Shown here: positions 1-8,293 of the stretch, in pieces
Layout of the letters: each line of letters begins with the position of its first letter
Position numbering within the stretch: the first letter of the stretch is position 1
DNA from: an uncultured Clostridia bacterium
GTDB lineage: Bacteria; Bacillota; Clostridia; Christensenellales; Borkfalkiaceae
Direction of reading: 5' to 3'
NCBI GenBank assembly: GCA_947630605.1
Contig: CANRIO010000003.1
Location: forward strand, 1-60,147
Length of the DNA: 60,147 bases
Notes under the pieces: generated by a model
What the model saw: only the letters and a program-made list of their open reading frames with translations
The model's database searches: none
What the model was told of the DNA's origin: nothing
Made by a program: the position numbers and the translations under genes

Positions 1-70
1 CGACAAGCTACTTCGGGGCTTTGCCCCTCGTGCCGCCCTTCGACGACGATCAGAACGTGCGGGCGGGGCA

Positions 71-210
71 GCATGACGCGGGGGCCCCTCATCTTGAACG
101 AAGTGAGGAGATCCCCTCTCAATGTGGCAAGGCGGGTTTGTAGGGGCCTCCTCCGCGCCTTCGGCGCGTCGAGATGAGGAGAAAGCGCGCGGCGTCGAGA
201 TGAGGGAAAA
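71..210 (+). repeat. Module B repeat, copy 1
   Basis: About 140 bp. It begins with GCATGACGC (the end of a module A unit), then CCTCATCTTGAACGAAGTGAGGAGATCCC, a GGGTTTGTAGGGG core, CTCCTCCGCGCC...GGCGCGTCGAGATGAGGAGAAA and a second CGTCGAGATGAGG. The same order of landmarks is found at 8095-8232 and 20022-20170, always in intergenic DNA and always directly after a module A unit. Confidence 0.75.
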
Positions 211-291
211 GAGGCGTGACGCTAGGCGCCATTGGAAGCAAAGGGGATTTGCGTCATTCTGCCCCGCGCGAAGCTTCTATTTGTAGACTAA

Positions 292-371
292 GCGCGGCAC
301 GAGCGCCTTGGCGCGAAGTAGCCGACGGGGTTTATAAGGCTTTCCATGGGGTAACTCTCCGAAGAATCCCC
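292..371 (+). repeat. Module C repeat, copy 1
   Basis: The unit shows GGCACGAGCGCC...GCGCGAAGTAGCCGA, then GGTTTATAAGGCTTTCC and CTCTCCGAAGAATCCC. The same succession is seen at 6273-6375 and, in shortened form, at 19757-19825. The GGCACGAG/AAGTAGCC part contains a small inverted repeat around GAGCGCCttGGCGC. Confidence 0.65.
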
Positions 372-401
372 TAAATGAAAACGCGGACTTACGTTTTAGG
401 G

Positions 402-430
402 GATGCTTCGACAAGCTCAGCATGACGCGG
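402..430 (+). repeat. Module A repeat, short form
   Basis: GATGCTTCGACAAGCTCAGC followed by ATGACGCGG. It has the conserved ends (ATGCTTCGA and CTCAGCATGACGC) with the shortest possible middle. ATGCT and AGCAT at the ends are mutually inverted. Further copies lie at 6391-6460, 6510-6570, 8064-8092, 8294-8353, 19883-19912 and 19959-20020, with inverse relatives at 8016-8046, 19836-19865 and 25277-25320. Confidence 0.8.
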
Positions 431-474
431 TTTCACGACGAAGTATTTCGACGCCTATACGCGATTCGCTCGTT

Positions 475-3400
475 TTAAGCAAGCGTAATTCGGTCGGAGA
501 CGGAGCGGACGAACACCCCCTTCTCCTCCCCATAAGAGATGCAGTCGCGGAGGAACACGAGGGCGCGTTCGGTCGGACGGATCTCGCGGAAGACGCCCGA
601 GACGACGGCGGCGACCTCGTCCATATAGAGGGCGACCCGATCCTCGAGCGCGCCCTTCACGAGGGAGACGACCTCATAGACGGTGAAGTCCTCCTCGTTC
701 TTTCTCACGGAAGGAGCCTCCCCTTCCACGCGGAATCTTCCCAGCTGGATGGCGCGGGGAGTGCGGTAGAAGTAGTCCACGCCCATCGCACGGTCGCGGT
801 TGAAGCCGCAGGAATCGATGAGTGCGTCGAGGCGGGCCTCCACCTTGGAACCGCTCCGCTCGATGCCGAAGCTCTGCAGACAGCGTTTGCGCAAAAAGGC
901 GCGGGAGATGGGCTCTTCGCTCGCGACGATCTCCTTGAGACGGGCGACGATGGCGGGGTCATGTTCTCCGCCCGTGACGAAGGCGGACGTTTCGCTCGCC
1001 GTCGCCTTGACGGTCTTATAGGGCCGCTTATACTTGGAGAGCCACGCGTCCCCCCGCTTTTCATCCCCCGTGAGGCGGTCTAAAACGTCCTTGATGCGCT
1101 TGAGCTCGCGCTTGGGGTTGTTGTAGTAATTGACGGTGTTGAGGCGGAGGATGTTCCAATTCCCCCGCTTGAGCGTCTGCACCTGCAGGATGTTTCTGTC
1201 CTTGACGGAGAAATGATTGGGCCCGTCGCAGAGGATTCCGAGGATGAAGCGGCGCTTGTTCCTCGGGTCGATGACGGCGACGTCCACCTTGAAGTCGGAG
1301 GCGCCCACATCCGAGCGGCAGTCATAGCCGTAGCCCGCGAGCTCGGCGGCGATGAACTTGCCGATGCCCGTCCCCGTGCGCACCGTGTCCGACTTGACCG
1401 CGAGCATGGTGCGGCCCTTTTCCGCAAATTCCAAAAATGCCTTGAGCCCCGCGACCCCCTTTGAAGAGGTCCTGTTGAGGTCGATCATGGCGGAGGTCAT
1501 CGTGGAGAAGACGAGCATCTCCTCCCTTGCACGCGAGACGGCGACGTTGAGCCGCCGCCATCCGCCCGCCTGGTTGAGGGGGCCGAAGTTGAGGGAGACG
1601 CGGCCGAGACGGTCGGGGCCGTAGCAGACGGAAAAGAGGATGATGTCGCGCTCGTCCCCCTGCACATTCTCGAGGTTCTTGACAAAGAGCGGTTCCTCCC
1701 GTTCATAGGCGGCGCTCTCGAGGCCGAGGCGGACGATCTCCTTGGAGAGCGTCTTTTCGATGTCCTCCTGCTGTGCGCTCGAGAAGGTGACGATGCCCAT
1801 GCTCGAGCGGGAGAGGACGGGGTCGGCAAGCCTTCTTGTGACCTCTGCGACGAGGGCCTCCGTCTCGGCGCGGTTGCGCTTTGTGAAGCCGCGGTCGTAT
1901 GTCCCGTTCACATGGATGAACTTCACCTTGCTCTCCAGCCCGTCGGGGGAAGGGAAGGTGCAGAGGCGGTTGTCATAATACATGCCGTTGGAGAAGGCGA
2001 TGAGGCTCTCGTGCTTGCTCCTGTAGTGCCAGAGGAGATGCCGCTCGGGCATGCCGAGGGCGAGGCAGTCGTCGAGCACGCTCTCGAGGTCTTCATTCTC
2101 GAGGTCGTCCTCATCGGTATATGCCGCATGGAAGAAGGAGGTCGGCGGGAGCTGTTTGGGGTCGCCCACGACGATAGCGGCCTTGGCCCTTGCGATCGCG
2201 CCCACCGCTTCCGCCGTCAGCATCTGGGAGGCCTCGTCGAAGATGACGAGGTCGAAGGCGTCCGCGGTCGGCTGGAGATACTGTGCGACCGTGATGGGGC
2301 TCATGAGAAGGCAGGGACAGAGCACCGCGGAGAGTGCGGGCAGTTCGGCGAGCATCGTGCGGATGCCCGAGCCGCGCAGATTGCTGCGTGCAAAGCGGTT
2401 GAAGGCGGCCAGCTCCAAAGAGAGGCTCCCCTCCTCGTCCTCAGCGGGAAGGCGGGATAGAAGCGTCTCGCGGATGAGCGTGCGCGTCAGCTTTCCGTAC
2501 TCCTCCCATGCGAGGCGGAATTTCTCCACCGTGTCCTCCAAAGTCCCCACCGTCATGCGGGAGAGGGCGGCATCCTGCGGGATGGTGATCTCGAGGAAGT
2601 TCTTATAGACGTTCTTCTCGAAGCCCGCGAGGACGTTCTCCACCTTGAGGCGGCCGCTCTCGAGGGAATCGGAGATAAAATTGAGCCCGAGAGAGGCGAG
2701 CTTTTTCGCCGTCGCACGGTACATGCACCAATTGGGGAGCATGTCGACGTTGTCGATGAGGGCGGAGGCCTTCGTGTAGAAGTAGTCCAGAGCGTCCTCC
2801 CCCTTCACCTTCTCGCGGCTGCCGTGCGTGATCTTCATGAAGCTGTCCTCCGCCGCGAAGTAGGCGTCCGAGGCCTTCAGAAAGCCCTCAAGCACGGGCA
2901 TGGTATAGCCGTTTGCCGCGCGGATACACATTCCGTTGAATGCGTCCGCATTGAAGTCGAGGAAGGCTTCATTGGCGAGGGCGTGCAGTTTGTAGAGTTT
3001 CTCGAGGAACTCCCCGCGCTTTTTGAAGATGATGTGCCCCGTGCGGTCGCAGAAGGCGGAGGAGAGCTTCGTATTCGTGCGGATGCGCCCCACGGCGCCG
3101 TCGATGTCGACGAGCGTCTGCAAAAATTTGGGGACATCCTCATCGTTGAGTTCGTGGATGGCGACCTTTGCGAGCTTCTTTGCCGCCGCCCGCGCCGCCT
3201 TCGAAAGCTTCCAATCGCCGCCGCCCTCGAGCAGTTTCGCGACCTCCGCCGCGTCGTCGAGGTCGACGAGGGAGCGGAAGTTCTTGAAGTAGTAGGCAAG
3301 GCAGGTGTCCAGCCTGCGGTTGGCGTTGTAGAAGAGGTAGAAGGCCCCCTCCTCCTGCCCCGCAAAATACTTTTTGCACTCGCCCGAAGAGAGGATCTTC

Positions 3401-6069
3401 GCGATCTCCGCAAGGGAGAGAAGTTTCTTCCGCGTGAGGGTGGAGACGCGCTGGCGGTAGAATTCGAGGAAGAGGGCAAGATAGGAGCGCAGATGCTTGA
3501 TCTCGGTGAGGACGACCTCCGAAGCGCAGAGGATGCGGTCGCGCACTTCCTGCGAATATTCGGTGAGATTGACGTTCTCGAAGGGGGAATTGAAGACCCC
3601 GCCGCACTCCTTTGCCGCCGCCGCCGCAGAGAGGATCATGCTCTTGCAGCGGGAGAGTTTTTCCTCGGTGAGGGTGTCGTAGAAGGCGGTCTCGATGTCG
3701 AGGATGTCGGGCGCGGTCTTGTTTTCGAGATAGCCGAGCACCGCCCCGTAGACGGAGATGCCGAGACGGCGTTTTTTGTGCAACGCCTCCATCGGCTCCT
3801 TGAGCTCCTCGCGGAGGGCGACGAGCTCTCTCGTCTTCTCGCCGAAGCCCGCCTCCCGCGCCTTCCCGCCGAGGCCGAGCGTCGCCTCCATGCGGCGGAG
3901 GACATCCCCTTTGTCCGTCTTGTTGGAGTGCAGCTCGAGGCAGAATTCGCCGATGCCGATCGCGTCCAAACGCTTTTTGACGACGTCGAGCGCGGCCTTC
4001 TTTTCGGCGACGAAGATGACGCGTTTGCCCCGCATGAGGGCGTTTGCGATGATATTGGTGATGGTCTGGCTCTTGCCCGTCCCGGGAGGGCCGTGGAGCA
4101 CAAAGGAGGCACCCGTGTTCGCGAGGGAGATCGCAGAGAACTGCGAACTGTCGGCGGGGAGCGGGAGAAGCACTTCCTCGGGATCCGCCGCATCCTCCTC
4201 CGCCGCGGCGGGCGTCTTGCGCCGCTCCGCCCTTCCCGCGAGAAGGTTCGCCACGTTCTCATTCTTCTTGAGGGCGCCGATGTGGGTGCGGATGTCGTTC
4301 CAAAGGAGGAATCTCTGGAAGGAGAAGGCCGCGACGAAGGCGTCCTCCACGACCTCCCAGCCCTTCATGCTCGCCGTCTCGGCACGCACCATGGCCACGA
4401 TCTCGGAGATCTTGAGGGCGGAGACGTCCCCGCCGAGGCCGCGGATGTCGATGTTGAATTCCCGCTTCAGAAATTCGAGCAGGGTGGCGTTGACCAAAAA
4501 GCCCTCCTCCCCCGCCGTGAGGGAGAAGTCCTCGTTGCCCTTCGCACGGGTGATCCCGACGGGGACGAGAACGAGGGGGGCGAACTTGGGCAGGCCGTCC
4601 TCGCGGCTCACATATTTGAGGAAGCCGAGGGCGAGATAGAGGATCTTCGCGCCCGACTCCTCCCCCGCCTCACGGTTCTTGCGGATGAGCTTTAGGGCGG
4701 TCTCCGACGCCGATTTGACGGGTTCGAGGACGCGCAGCACCCCCTTTCGCTGTTCGAGGGCGATGAGCGCCTTCTTCTGCGGGGAGATCTCCGCCCCGAT
4801 CTTTGCCTCCTCGCCGCCCGCTTTGAGCTTCATGCTCCCCTCCTCCATGAGGCGGGAATAGAGCATGTCGCACCCCGCGGAGGAGAGGTGCAGGGCGTTC
4901 TTGCCCGTAAAGACGAGCAAAGCGTTCTTGCCCGTGAGGTCCAAAAGCCTTCGCTCCCACTGCTTGTTCTTGGGCTGTTTGCCGTCGAGCCTGAGCCCCT
5001 TGAAGACGGGAAGAGGCGTGGGAGAGCCGTCCTCCTGTTCGTTTTCGTAAACTTCATAGCCGTCGAGGCCCTTCCCGCGGGTCGGGCAGACGGGGATCCC
5101 GCCCATGCGGCAGCGCTTCACATCCACGAAGATGTCGAAGTGCTCCTCCTTGAGCTTGGCGCGGAAGTGGTGTTCGGAGGGCGTGAAGAGCGCATTGCTG
5201 TCCACAAAGAGATCGGCGGCGTCGAAGAAGCAGAGATTGTTGATGCCGTCTGCGACGTATTTGGAGACGATGTCGCCGTCGTCGGTGACGGGGTCCAAAA
5301 AGCAGGTATCATACAGCCATGCGCCCACGCCGACGCTCTTTTTGCCGAGGGCGATGACGGGGTGCAGGCCCGCCCCCTCGATACAGCCCGCCGCGAGCAG
5401 GGCGATCTGGAAGAGGGAGGCGCTCCTCCCCTTTAAGACGGAGCCCTCCTTGGCGGCAGAGATCGGCTGCGTCAGATCGCATGCCTCCTCCGAGATACCG
5501 TGCGCCTTGACGGAGGCATAGACGGCGGCGACGATCTGCCGCACGGTGTTCTTATCCGTCCCCGTGTAGCCGTAAAATTCGGCGTCCGCCCTCCACCGCT
5601 TGAGCCTTCTCCCCGCATCCGTTAAAATGACGGAACAGTCGGGAAGGCGGGGCCGCACGAAGCAGGCGACGCGCTCGGCATTGCCCGTTATCCCCTCCCA
5701 TACGTCGAAGGGAAGCACGGTGAGCTGCGTCTCGGCGGAGGCGACGACTTTATTTTCGTGGCGGGCGGCAACGTTTACCGTGACAGAGCGAAATTCGCTG
5801 TTTTCGGCGAGATACAGCGGAGAAAAGATGCCGCTCTGCTCGATGCGGACGGTGCTTTCGAAGGGAACCTCCACGCTCTTTTCGAAGGGTAGAAGAAGGC
5901 CCCCCTCCGAGGTCGCCGAAACGGTGAGGGGAAGCGCCTCCTCGAAGGTGCTCCTGATACGGATGGACGCGGGCGTCGCGAGGAGATAGTCGAGATACCC
6001 GACATACTTCGGAAAGCGAAGGTCGAGCGTCACTTTTTCATCGATACGGATCTTCTTTTTTACTGCCAT
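475..6069 (-). CDS. DUF4011-type superfamily 1 helicase with C-terminal nuclease-like domain
   Basis: A giant protein of 1864 residues. The N-terminal third contains a transglutaminase-like region (about 140-260) in which the usual catalytic Cys and His positions are not conserved, then the DUF4011 signature around 370-388 (WERRLLDLTGKNALLVF). The SF1 helicase core carries Walker A GPPGTGKS at 660-667, a Walker B VIFDEASQM, motif III-like VVGDPKQLPP, and the C-terminal helicase motif NVAVSRAREEM. After this comes a Vsr/MTES_1575-like nuclease segment (SDFKVDVAV...GILCDGPNH) and a DUF3320-like winged region at the end. Such proteins are large DNA/RNA translocases, often found in accessory or defence settings; the target here is unknown. 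The start has a GGGAGGG ribosome binding site seven bases upstream, and a TTGCAT-N17-TATAAT promoter lies at 6122-6150. It stands alone, with no restriction or BREX partner in view. Family assignment is firm; function is inferred. Confidence 0.88.
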   Translation of the reverse strand: MAVKKKIRIDEKVTLDLRFPKYVGYLDYLLATPASIRIRSTFEEALPLTVSATSEGGLLLPFEKSVEVPFESTVRIEQSGIFSPLYLAENSEFRSVTVNVAARHENKVVASAETQLTVLPFDVWEGITGNAERVACFVRPRLPDCSVILTDAGRRLKRWRADAEFYGYTGTDKNTVRQIVAAVYASVKAHGISEEACDLTQPISAAKEGSVLKGRSASLFQIALLAAGCIEGAGLHPVIALGKKSVGVGAWLYDTCFLDPVTDDGDIVSKYVADGINNLCFFDAADLFVDSNALFTPSEHHFRAKLKEEHFDIFVDVKRCRMGGIPVCPTRGKGLDGYEVYENEQEDGSPTPLPVFKGLRLDGKQPKNKQWERRLLDLTGKNALLVFTGKNALHLSSAGCDMLYSRLMEEGSMKLKAGGEEAKIGAEISPQKKALIALEQRKGVLRVLEPVKSASETALKLIRKNREAGEESGAKILYLALGFLKYVSREDGLPKFAPLVLVPVGITRAKGNEDFSLTAGEEGFLVNATLLEFLKREFNIDIRGLGGDVSALKISEIVAMVRAETASMKGWEVVEDAFVAAFSFQRFLLWNDIRTHIGALKKNENVANLLAGRAERRKTPAAAEEDAADPEEVLLPLPADSSQFSAISLANTGASFVLHGPPGTGKSQTITNIIANALMRGKRVIFVAEKKAALDVVKKRLDAIGIGEFCLELHSNKTDKGDVLRRMEATLGLGGKAREAGFGEKTRELVALREELKEPMEALHKKRRLGISVYGAVLGYLENKTAPDILDIETAFYDTLTEEKLSRCKSMILSAAAAAKECGGVFNSPFENVNLTEYSQEVRDRILCASEVVLTEIKHLRSYLALFLEFYRQRVSTLTRKKLLSLAEIAKILSSGECKKYFAGQEEGAFYLFYNANRRLDTCLAYYFKNFRSLVDLDDAAEVAKLLEGGGDWKLSKAARAAAKKLAKVAIHELNDEDVPKFLQTLVDIDGAVGRIRTNTKLSSAFCDRTGHIIFKKRGEFLEKLYKLHALANEAFLDFNADAFNGMCIRAANGYTMPVLEGFLKASDAYFAAEDSFMKITHGSREKVKGEDALDYFYTKASALIDNVDMLPNWCMYRATAKKLASLGLNFISDSLESGRLKVENVLAGFEKNVYKNFLEITIPQDAALSRMTVGTLEDTVEKFRLAWEEYGKLTRTLIRETLLSRLPAEDEEGSLSLELAAFNRFARSNLRGSGIRTMLAELPALSAVLCPCLLMSPITVAQYLQPTADAFDLVIFDEASQMLTAEAVGAIARAKAAIVVGDPKQLPPTSFFHAAYTDEDDLENEDLESVLDDCLALGMPERHLLWHYRSKHESLIAFSNGMYYDNRLCTFPSPDGLESKVKFIHVNGTYDRGFTKRNRAETEALVAEVTRRLADPVLSRSSMGIVTFSSAQQEDIEKTLSKEIVRLGLESAAYEREEPLFVKNLENVQGDERDIILFSVCYGPDRLGRVSLNFGPLNQAGGWRRLNVAVSRAREEMLVFSTMTSAMIDLNRTSSKGVAGLKAFLEFAEKGRTMLAVKSDTVRTGTGIGKFIAAELAGYGYDCRSDVGASDFKVDVAVIDPRNKRRFILGILCDGPNHFSVKDRNILQVQTLKRGNWNILRLNTVNYYNNPKRELKRIKDVLDRLTGDEKRGDAWLSKYKRPYKTVKATASETSAFVTGGEHDPAIVARLKEIVASEEPISRAFLRKRCLQSFGIERSGSKVEARLDALIDSCGFNRDRAMGVDYFYRTPRAIQLGRFRVEGEAPSVRKNEEDFTVYEVVSLVKGALEDRVALYMDEVAAVVSGVFREIRPTERALVFLRDCISYGEEKGVFVRSVSDRITLA

Positions 6070-6121
6070 AAATTTCCCTCCCGCTTATGTCGCGGGTCAA
6101 TTATGCGATATGTTTACGATT

Positions 6122-6150
6122 ATTATACCATTTCCGCGCGCGAAATGCAA
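6122..6150 (-). promoter_or_regulatory. Promoter of the DUF4011 helicase gene
   Basis: Read on the minus strand: TTGCAT, 17 nt, TATAAT. The -10 is at 6122-6127 and the -35 at 6145-6150. It would give a leader of about 45 nt carrying the GGGAGGG ribosome binding site. Confidence 0.7.
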
Positions 6151-6272
6151 CCCTCCCGCCCCGCCCGAAAAAAATTTTTCTTGCGCCCCACCTCAGTCGC
6201 GCGGAGCGTGACAGCTCCTCCCCGAGGAGAAGCTTTGGGGGAGAAAAAATAAAATGAAATACGTAAAACGGC

Positions 6273-6375
6273 TTCCCCGTCGAAGGGCGGCACGAGGGGC
6301 ATCGCCCCGAAGTAGCCGATACGGCTATACGGCTGTCCGACCAAGCCCCTCTCCGAAGAATCCCGAGGTACGAAG
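6273..6375 (+). repeat. Module C repeat, copy 2
   Basis: Contains GGGCGGCACGAGGGGC, ATCGCCCCGAAGTAGCCGATA, a TATACGGCT segment, AAGCCCCTCTCCGAAGAATCCC and GTACGAAGTCCG. GAGGGGCatcGCCCC is partly self-complementary. The GTACGAAGTCCG tail is also found in the 19757-19825 copy. Confidence 0.7.
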
Positions 6376-6390
6376 TCCGAAAAATAAGGT

Positions 6391-6460
6391 GATGCTTCGA
6401 CAGGCTACTTCGTGCCGACCTTCGATAAATAATAGAAGCCGCGGTCGGGGCAGCATGACG
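6391..6460 (+). repeat. Module A repeat, variant middle
   Basis: Starts GATGCTTCGACAGGCT and ends CAGCATGACGATATT, with about 38 bp of unrelated sequence between the two conserved ends. Confidence 0.65.
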
Positions 6461-6509
6461 ATATTGGGAACGGTGTGCTGTTTATCAAAGTCACCGTTTT
6501 CATCCTCGG

Positions 6510-6570
6510 GATGCTTCGGGAATTTCTCGCGTGGACTTCGTAATTACATGGTCGGCTCAGCATGACGCGG
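6510..6570 (+). repeat. Module A repeat, long form
   Basis: GATGCTTCGGGAATTTCTCG then CGTGGACTTCGTAATTACAT and GGTCGGCTCAGCATGACGCGG. Nearly the same 61-bp long form occurs at 19959-20020 and 8294-8353, so the inserted middle is itself a conserved sequence. Confidence 0.75.
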
Positions 6571-6690
6571 GTGTTCTCGCCCGCGCATGAAAAGTGCGCC
6601 TCAGGACGCGGTTCACCCCAAAGAACGGCGCCAGAGCAAACAAAATGGCGTAGTTCTTGGAATAAAATAATGTCGAAAAGGGGGAAGTTT

Positions 6691-7131
6691 ATGGAGAATA
6701 TGTCGATTTTTTCGGAGAGGCTCAAGGAGTTGATGGCGGAGCGGGAGATACGTTCGGAGACACTCGCACGGGAGACGCACATTGCGGGCTCCTCCATCCG
6801 TTCGTGGCTGCGCGGGGATTCCTTCCCCACCTTTTCAAGCGCGGTAAAACTTGCCGACTTTTTCTCTTGTTCCCTCGACTATCTCGCGGGGCTTTCCGAC
6901 AAGTTCGAGAGCGTTTCGCCGCGGCCGCTCCCGCCCTTCTATCCCCGCCTTCGCCATATCATGGAGGAGCAGGGCGTGACGCGGTTTTGGGTCACCGAAC
7001 ACACGCACATCAAGGACGCGTTTTTCACAAATTGGTCGCACGGGCAACTGCCCATCCTGCCCACCCTCTCGGCGCTTGCAAGCTGTCTGAATGTCTCGCT
7101 GGACTACCTCGTCGGAAGAACGGATTATTGA
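6691..7131 (+). CDS. Tandem XRE-type helix-turn-helix protein
   Basis: A small (146-residue) probable DNA-binding protein made of two related halves. The first half (about 2-62: SERLKELMAEREIRSETLARE ending SLDYLAGL) is a typical XRE/Cro helix-turn-helix; the second half (about 80-146, ending SLDYLVGRTDY) repeats the pattern in a more divergent form. The start at 6691 is preferred over an in-frame ATG at 6670 because AGGGGGAAG sits just before it. There is no enzymatic or sensor domain. It probably acts as a transcriptional regulator; its target is unknown. The gene lies alone between repeat-rich DNA and the HTH-SdpI gene on the same strand 196 bp on. Confidence 0.75.
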   Translation: MENMSIFSERLKELMAEREIRSETLARETHIAGSSIRSWLRGDSFPTFSSAVKLADFFSCSLDYLAGLSDKFESVSPRPLPPFYPRLRHIMEEQGVTRFWVTEHTHIKDAFFTNWSHGQLPILPTLSALASCLNVSLDYLVGRTDY

Positions 7132-7239
7132 TATACAGCGAGAAGCTCAACCCTCATGACGCGGGGATGAAAAAACAGTGCTCTCACAGGGGTAGAGGGC
7201 GTGCAAGCGATCGTGTCGCCTTAAAGTCTTTCGTACCGC

Positions 7240-7268
7240 TTGACAGGGAAAAAAGTTTTCTCTATGAT
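7240..7268 (+). promoter_or_regulatory. Consensus promoter of the HTH-SdpI gene
   Basis: TTGACA at 7240-7245, exactly 17 nt, TATGAT at 7263-7268. The predicted transcript has a leader of about 50 nt ending in GCGGAGGAG before the ATG at 7328. Confidence 0.85.
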
Positions 7269-7327
7269 AAAATCGCTCTGCGCGGATATGTCCATACATA
7301 TATCACCCTGCGAGCGGAGGAGAAAAC

Positions 7328-7987
7328 ATGGAATTTTCCGAAAAACTCAAACTTATGCGGAAGGAAGCCAACCTCACGCAGGAGGGACTCGCCCAAAAGC
7401 TGCACGTCACGCGGCAGGCGGTCTCCAACTATGAACAGGGGCGTGGATACCCTTCCATCGAGATCCTCGTGTCGATCACGGAGCTGTTCAAAGTTTCCCT
7501 CGACGAACTTCTGTCCGCAAATGCCGTGCGAAGGCAAGCGCGGCTCGTGTTTGCCCTTCTCGCCGAAGCATGCATCTGCATCTTTGTCGCGGTACTCGCG
7601 ATATATTTTCGCGCCCAACGGGAGGAGGTGGATATTCTCTTTCTCATGGCGATCGCGTTCGCCTTCTTCTTCCCCGTGCTCGCCGCACTGATCGGCGCTA
7701 TGATGCAGATCTTCCCGCCCAAGCGGAACAAACTCATCGGCTACCGCACGCGGCGGTCGATGCAGAGCGACACGGCCTGGGGCTTTGCGCAAGCGGCGAC
7801 GGCGGAGATGTTCTGCAAGGTCGCGATAATGATGTTCGCCGTGACCGCCGTATATGCGATCATAGCAATTTTCTTGCATGGCATCGCGGACATGGTAGTC
7901 CTTGTTTCGCTCTCGGCGATATTCATCGCAGCCCTCATCGCCGTGGTCTGTATCGTCGAATGCAAGCTCAAAAAACTGTTCGGCTGA
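7328..7987 (+). CDS. XRE regulator fused to SdpI-like membrane domain
   Basis: A 219-residue protein. Residues 1-65 form an XRE helix-turn-helix (SEKLKLMRKEANLTQEGLAQ...RQAVSNYEQGRGYPSIE). The rest has five or so hydrophobic segments (about 70-92, 98-120, 155-185 and 190-212) around the motif NKLIGYRTRRSMQSDTAWGF, which matches the hallmark loop of SdpI-family membrane proteins. SdpI of Bacillus subtilis is an immunity membrane protein that also sequesters a repressor; here the DNA-binding and membrane parts are one chain. A membrane-tethered regulator of a stress or bacteriocin response is the natural inference. GGAGGAG precedes the ATG by seven bases. No toxin gene is adjacent. Confidence 0.75.
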   Translation: MEFSEKLKLMRKEANLTQEGLAQKLHVTRQAVSNYEQGRGYPSIEILVSITELFKVSLDELLSANAVRRQARLVFALLAEACICIFVAVLAIYFRAQREEVDILFLMAIAFAFFFPVLAALIGAMMQIFPPKRNKLIGYRTRRSMQSDTAWGFAQAATAEMFCKVAIMMFAVTAVYAIIAIFLHGIADMVVLVSLSAIFIAALIAVVCIVECKLKKLFG

Positions 7988-8063
7988 ATTTTGGGATCAA
8001 ACAGTGTTCTAAAATTCGTCACCCTGAGCGCAGTCGAAGGGTCACATCATTTTTGTGCTAAGG

Positions 8064-8092
8064 CGATGCTTCGACAGGCTCAGCATGACGCG
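8064..8092 (+). repeat. Module A repeat, short form
   Basis: GATGCTTCGACAGGCTCAGC followed by ATGACGCG; it differs from the copy at 402-430 by one base in the middle (CAGG instead of CAAG). Confidence 0.8.
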
Positions 8093-8094
8093 TG

Positions 8095-8232
8095 GGCCCT
8101 GCCCTCATTCCGAGGCGAAGCCGAGGGAATCCCCTCTCAATGTGCCGACGTGGGCCTGTAGGGGTCTCCTCCGCGCCTTTTTGGCGCGTCGAGATGAGGA
8201 GAAATATTACGGCGTCGAGATGAGGAGAAAAC
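8095..8232 (+). repeat. Module B repeat, copy 2
   Basis: CCTCATTCCGAGGCGAAGCC, GAGGGAATCCCCTCTCAATG, TGGGCCTGTAGGGGTCTCCT, then CCGCGCCTTTTTGGCGCGTC and two GTCGAGATGAGGAGAAA repeats. It is collinear with the copies at 71-210 and 20022-20170. Confidence 0.75.
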
Positions 8233-8293
8233 ATGGAGTCCGTCTTTGGGTTACCGTTAAAACGCGGAGAAGCAAGCGGACTTACGTTAAGGG

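Larger units (their letters stand above)
1..474. other. Intergenic repeat cluster 1
   Basis: No gene is visible. The stretch is built from pieces of the dispersed repeat families that recur near 6.2-6.6, 8.0-8.4 and 19.7-20.2 kb. Positions 1-48 hold, in inverse orientation, the GGCACGAGGGGC...GCCCCGAAGTAGC unit that recurs at 6273-6316. The other units are listed separately. The region lies downstream of the DUF4011 helicase gene, which runs leftwards and stops at 475. I see no clear T-tailed terminator. Confidence 0.6.
6070..6690. other. Intergenic repeat cluster 2
   Basis: About 620 bp without a convincing gene. After the helicase promoter it holds a REP-like hairpin unit around 6190-6242 (CTCAGTCGCGCGGAGCGTGA then CAGCTCCTCCCCGAGGAG), one module C copy, two module A copies, and finally the start region of the XRE gene. 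The segment 6385-6570 is collinear with 19876-20020 (both run module A, GACGATATT, GTTTATCAA, then long-form module A). Confidence 0.6.

Noticed and set aside
2824-4695. A 623-codon open frame on the plus strand inside the helicase gene
   Set aside because: It is the antisense of a G+C rich gene with clear helicase motifs; its protein is compositionally odd (Glu/Asp/Arg/Leu rich) and has no domain or ribosome binding site.
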